Of a DNA stretch of 35,000 nucleotides, positions 31,217-35,000 are shown in pieces. Source of the stretch: Batkoa obscura. Its lineage: Eukaryota > Entomophthoromycota > Entomophthoromycetes > Entomophthorales > Batkoaceae. Every line of letters starts with the position of its first letter. Within the stretch, counting starts at the first letter, position 1. The DNA is taken from contig JASVEC010000146.1 in NCBI GenBank assembly GCA_030770535.1, forward strand, positions 1 through 35,000. The letters are read 5' to 3'. A program made the translations under genes and the position numbers. Below the pieces are notes generated by a model. That model was given only the letters and a program-made list of their open reading frames with translations, was not told where the DNA came from and did no database searches.

Positions 31217-32146
31217 ATGGAAATAGGGACAAGACCAGATTCAATAAATCTAGATCATTATAATAAACAAGCTATATCAGTATTAGGCTTTGGTGTTTTA
31301 TATCTAAAAGATGATAAAACAATAGGCAAAGTTTACTTTGATTATTTATCTGAAATATTGAATCATGATTCAGCATATGCAGGAGATTGTTTAATCAATT
31401 TGATCTCTACAGAGCTTCTATTTAAAAAGTTTACAAAAATTAATATATGGGCAGATGCAGGAAATCATTTTAGATCCCAAGAGTTCCTACACTATATGGG
31501 GCTGTTTTTTTTAGTTTCATTATTTTTCCATTTTTTAAGCGCTATTTATGTGGAAAAATTGTCAGTAAAATTCTTAAATACAAAAATACATTCCCATATA
31601 TTTAAACAAATTCATAAAATAAATAGTAGTTTGAATATTAATCTTAATTTTTTTGCTGAGCATCATGGAAAAAGTATAGTTGATGGACATTTTGGGAACC
31701 TTTCAAAATGGAAAAGTAGTTTTGAAGCGTTAGGTAAAATAGAAGATATCGATCAATTAATTTCAAGATTTGAGGCTTTTATTTGCGAGCATAATAAAAT
31801 TAATAACTCGACTGTTAATAATGGGAAAACAGATATAATTTTTAAAAAGTATAAAAGAAACAAAAATACAAAAAGAATAATAGAGACCCAAAAGACATTA
31901 AAGAAGTGTTTACACTTTATTAAACATAACAATAAACTACATTGTTATCCAGTATCTGATACATCAAAAAAAAGCGATATAGTTCCAATTAAAGTTATAA
32001 AGTCTATAGAGAATAGAAAAATTAAAACATCAGTCCCAGCTTACCTTACAAAGATAACAGAGAATTTAAAAATTTCGATATTTACTAAACAAGTAAGTAG
32101 TTTGTTGAATGATAGAAATAGATTGTTAAATGTTAGGATTACTTAG
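31217..32146 (+). pseudogene. Tn-A transposase C-terminal part with in-frame MITE (A6, 309 codons)
   Basis: The open frame actually begins just after a stop near 31104, so it includes the first-aspartate block VLDFKQN. The ATG at 31217 is internal and probably not a start. Site 1 is empty here (HDSAYAGDCLIN), giving the native protein sequence. D80 (NIWADAGNHF) is the second aspartate. Residues 94-127 are encoded by a 98-bp MITE plus its 4-bp duplication (102 bp, 34 codons, no stop in this phase). FFAEHHGKSIVDGHFG follows with E148 and D156. An insertion of 34 mostly hydrophobic residues between catalytic acids would probably impair activity. Confidence 0.85.
31498..31595 (+). mobile_element. 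GGGG-MITE, TATGTGG subfamily, in frame in A6 (site 2)
   Basis: 98 bp with ATAT flanks (31494-31497 and 31596-31599). The empty site is CACTATATGTTTAAAG in A2. It is absent from A5, so it came after the inverted duplication. Confidence 0.95.
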
Positions 32147-32227
32147 GTTATTAATAGCTAAGTTAATAAATAGTCAAAGAACAAGTAACTGTAATAATAT
32201 GTAAAAACTACTTTACTTGTACTATAT

Positions 32228-32326
32228 GGGAGTGTTTTTTTTGACTTCATTATTTTTTCCATTTTTTAAGCGCTATTTGAGCGGAAAATTTGTTAGTAAA
32301 ATTCTTAAACACAAAAATACATCCCC
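32228..32326 (+). mobile_element. GGGG-MITE in the A6 3' region
   Basis: 99 bp with ATAT flanks, mirror of 29077-29175. The empty site TACTATATAGGG is seen at 2974-2985. Confidence 0.95.
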
Positions 32327-32699
32327 ATATAGGGATGGTTAATTATAGTTTTGGGGCTAACTACTCCTTCCCATGCAGCTATTTATTAACTTGGGAATAT
32401 ATTAACAATGTAATTATAACATTAAAATAGTTTATTTATTTGATAATAAATCTACAATGTTGGTTATAAAGCAGTTGATAATAAATATTTCTCAATTAAG
32501 CTTTATAAGAACATGTATTTAAGATCTAGTAGAAATTCAACTAACTTACAGTATGAGCTATAATAGAATGATTTAGAACTGTGTCTGGGTACTTTTGTTT
32601 TAATAAAAGATGTGATTTTATAGAATTTTAAGCGAAGTTTTTAAAATACAAGATTTTTCAAAAATTGGATAAAATAATGAAACTAATTCAGACAACCCC

Positions 32700-33285
32700 T
32701 AATGGTATTTCAGTTTTTTTGATTTTCTACCTGATTTCTATAAAAGCTAATGAATTTTGTATTTTTTAGCTCAGTTTTTAATTTAAAGTAATATTAAATG
32801 AAAAATACATTATAAGAATACAAAAAATAAGTAATCTTTATTAAATAATAATAATAAAAAAACTTAAATTAATAATTTCAGAAAGAAAGCATTAACTTAA
32901 AGATTAAATGTATATATTTAACCTTTTAATATATTGGGATGTTTTTTTGATTTCATTATTTTTCCATTTCCTAAGCACTGTTTAAGTGGAAAGATTATTA
33001 ATAAAATTTTAAACAAAAAATACATCCACATATATTTAAAAAAGTAACTCAAACAATTTTTTATTTTTTTTATCTAATATTATTTATATTTATAACTTAG
33101 TGTTTAGCTATATTTTAAAGCTTTATTTACCTATGATAAGTTTGGATTATAATATTATAATAATTACACTTATTCAGATAAGCTAGTAATAAATATTTTG
33201 TAGCTACATAGTTAAAATAAACATAAAAGTTATTGTTTCTGGACTTATTAAATTCTAATCAATGTATTAAATAAAATAGTATCAT
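32700..33285. other. AT-rich spacer with one MITE
   Basis: No gene recognised. The only identified feature is the MITE at 32935. Confidence 0.55.
32935..33029 (+). mobile_element. GGGG-MITE, 95 bp
   Basis: Starts TGGGATGTTTTTTTG and ends CATCCAC, with ATAT on both sides (32931-32934 and 33030-33033). The core is CTAAGCACTGTTTAAGTGG. Confidence 0.82.
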
Positions 33286-33357
33286 TGTGAAATATCGCTT
33301 TGTCGTTCTATGATTGATCATAACATAATAATTACTTAAGTTATTGCGTTCTCGAGT
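33286..33357 (+). repeat. TGTG repeat end fragment R8
   Basis: TGTGAAATATCGCTTTGTCG, then TGATTGATCATAACATAATA and GCGTTCTCGAGTT match the first 70 or so bases of R1/R3. The rest is absent. Confidence 0.7.
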
Positions 33358-34244
33358 TTAAATTTTGAAGATGAAAGCTATCAAAATTTTGTTTATCAGG
33401 GGACACTTGTTAACTTTATTTTTTTGTTTTTCTTTTAAAGCTTATAAAACTGTTTTATTAGGGGACACTTTTTGACAATTTTTATTTATTATTATAAAAG
33501 AGATGGTTTTTTTACACTAATAAAAAAAATGATAAAAAGGAAAGGAAAATACTTTTAAGATTTTTTATTAATTTTTATTTTGAAAAAGATATTTCTCTTT
33601 TATAAAATTAAAATTAAAATAATGAAAAAGATAAAAAATACTTTTAAAACTTATAATAATAATTTTTATTTCAAAAATGATACTTTTTTTTTAAATAAAA
33701 ATTAAACCTAATAAAAAGGAGGAGAGAATATAATTCATATCCTTGTGAGGGGGACACTGGCACTCAATTTTTGTTTAGAAAAAATTTGAGCAGTGATTTA
33801 ACTTTAAACTTACCCTTTCCCCTATTAAAAATATCCTCAAAAATTTTTCAATTTTTAAAAAATACTTTGAAAAAATTTCAAAAAATACTTAAAAGATAGA
33901 ACTTACTAGAACATTTTGGAATAGTATAGTAAAAGCTAGTAGGAACTATTATAGGCTATTAAAAGCCATTATAAATTATTATTAGTAGTTAATAGTTATT
34001 AATAACTATTAATAGCTATTAATAAATTCCAAATATAATGTCTATTAATAGAAAATACTAAATTTAACTATAAAATTTTCAAGTGTAGCTTAGGGAAATA
34101 AAAGAGAAAGAAGTTAAAGTTCGATCTTTTAGTTTATGTACCCCTGTATATGCAAATTTTAATGCAAATTTTAAATGTAAATTTTTTTCAAAATTTCGAA
34201 TCTTTGGTTAATTCTTGTTATGTAACATGTGATTTGAACTATAC
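33358..34244. other. AT-rich region with three GGGGACACT words
   Basis: No ORF or RNA gene was seen. GGGGACACT occurs at 33399, 33461 and 33750. The first two are 62 bp apart, and both are followed by a T-rich stretch. They could be ends of a small unknown element. A stretch of TTATTAATAG-like imperfect repeats lies at 33955-34030. Confidence 0.45.
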
Positions 34245-35000
34245 TCTTCGATTCCTCTTGTTTTTTTTACACATATATATACTGTTTTAAAAAATTTAAA
34301 GCAAGTATTAAATTAACTATTAATATAAATATATCTTTTTTATATAATAAAATAAATATTTTGATTTTAATTTTTATTATTATATAACCCCCAAATTAAG
34401 TAGCACTGATTGATTCTCCTTATTTTTTTATATATGTACATGGTGTTTTAAATACTAAAAAGTATTTTTATTAATTTTTAATAAATTAATAAAGGTTTTT
34501 TAATTTGAATATTTTTTAATAATATTATTAATTTTTTATTTATTCTTTAACTTTAATTCATTTTTATATCAAAAAATGTCTTAAGAGTATCAGCTGTAAA
34601 TTCGCAACTTTATACTTTGGTTGTTTTTTATAATTTTTACTTTTTTGAAAGTACATAATTAAAAACGTATATATTTTTATATAACTTTAAAAAAAAAAAA
34701 AAAAAATTTTTAAAAACTTAAAAGTTTAATAACTTTTTTCTTATCGAACCTACAGCTATAAAACTTATATTATTCGATTTCTATTAATTTTTTACATATG
34801 TTTGTGTTATTTAAAAAGTTATTTAATGAGTTTTGAAATTTTTATTTATTGTAAAAACGATATTTTATTAAGTAAAAAAAAATTAATCGTTTTTTTTTAC
34901 TATATAATCTCTAATTTAAATTATACCATTCGATTTCAGTAATTTTTTTACATATGTAGGTGCTATTTCAAAGTTATTAAAATATATATTTAATTAGTTA
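34245..35000. repeat. Diverged tandem (satellite-like) repeat, unit about 160-190 bp
   Basis: A motif of the form ATTCGATTTC...TTTTTTTACATATGTA...TATTTNAAA recurs at about 34247, 34409, 34773 and 34929, with a weaker match near 34597. Each is preceded by an AAATT.AA.TATA-like block. Spacings are about 162, 188, 176 and 156 bp. The array reaches the window end and probably continues. An A18 run sits at 34689-34706. Confidence 0.55.

Larger units (their letters stand above)
30030..32699 (+). mobile_element. Tn-A copy A6 (complete, least damaged)
   Basis: A 2670-bp element with both ends (GGGGCTGTCC at 30030, GACAACCCC at 32699). The left flank is ATAT (A5 site 1) and the right flank is TAAT, so there is no matching duplication. 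It lacks the site-1 and 3'-region MITEs of A1-A3 and carries its own at 31498 (in frame) and 32228. Confidence 0.92.

Overview
The window is one end of a eukaryotic chromosome. It opens with about 170 uninterrupted copies of the C-rich strand of a TTAGGG telomere (1-1022) and runs inward through very AT-rich subtelomeric DNA. The only host gene I can support is a nuclear-type tRNA-Pro(UGG) with internal A and B boxes at 28150-28221. I see no convincing host protein gene. Telomere type and base composition fit an AT-rich fungus (for example an early-diverging one) or protist, but the sequence does not settle the organism.

Most of the window belongs to one DNA transposon system. The parent element, here called Tn-A, is about 2.67 kb, starts GGGGCTGTCC and ends GACAACCCC (imperfect inverted ends), has a 4-bp AT-rich target duplication (ATAT) and encodes one transposase-like protein. 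Six copies are whole or large: A1 5824-8496 (-), A2 8788-11452 (+), A3 21736-24414 (-), A4 25399-27961 (+, right end lost), A5 28704-30029 (-, right half only) and A6 30030-32699 (+). They lie in three successive head-to-head pairs. Older fragments lie at 2907-3172, 3637-4915, 5530-5588, 21190-21735 and 28370-28700. Every transposase frame is broken. A6 is the least damaged, with one 47-bp micro-inversion as its main lesion.

A roughly 98-bp foldback MITE (here GGGG-MITE) shares the Tn-A terminal sequence and the 4-bp target duplication, so it is probably mobilised by Tn-A. I count about 35 copies, many inserted inside Tn-A. Empty and filled sites within the window prove the 4-bp duplications (ATAT, AAAT, ATTT). 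Two sites inside the transposase gene were hit independently more than once, in opposite orientations. In one orientation the MITE carries a GT...TACTAA-like...AG arrangement. At the main transposase site, removing that 46-nt segment would leave an in-frame, stop-free insertion.

A second repeat family, about 460 bp with TGTGAAAT...ATTTCACA ends, occupies 1955-3636 and occurs as fragments elsewhere. It could be a solo-LTR-like fossil or a non-autonomous DNA element.

The stretch 12.6-19.5 kb is free of GGGG-MITEs, carries most of the long G/C runs in the window, and contains a 2.25-kb element with almost identical 207-bp inverted arms (14837-17084) around a decayed interior. The right end (about 34.2-35.0 kb) is a diverged tandem repeat with a unit of about 160-190 bp that runs off the window.
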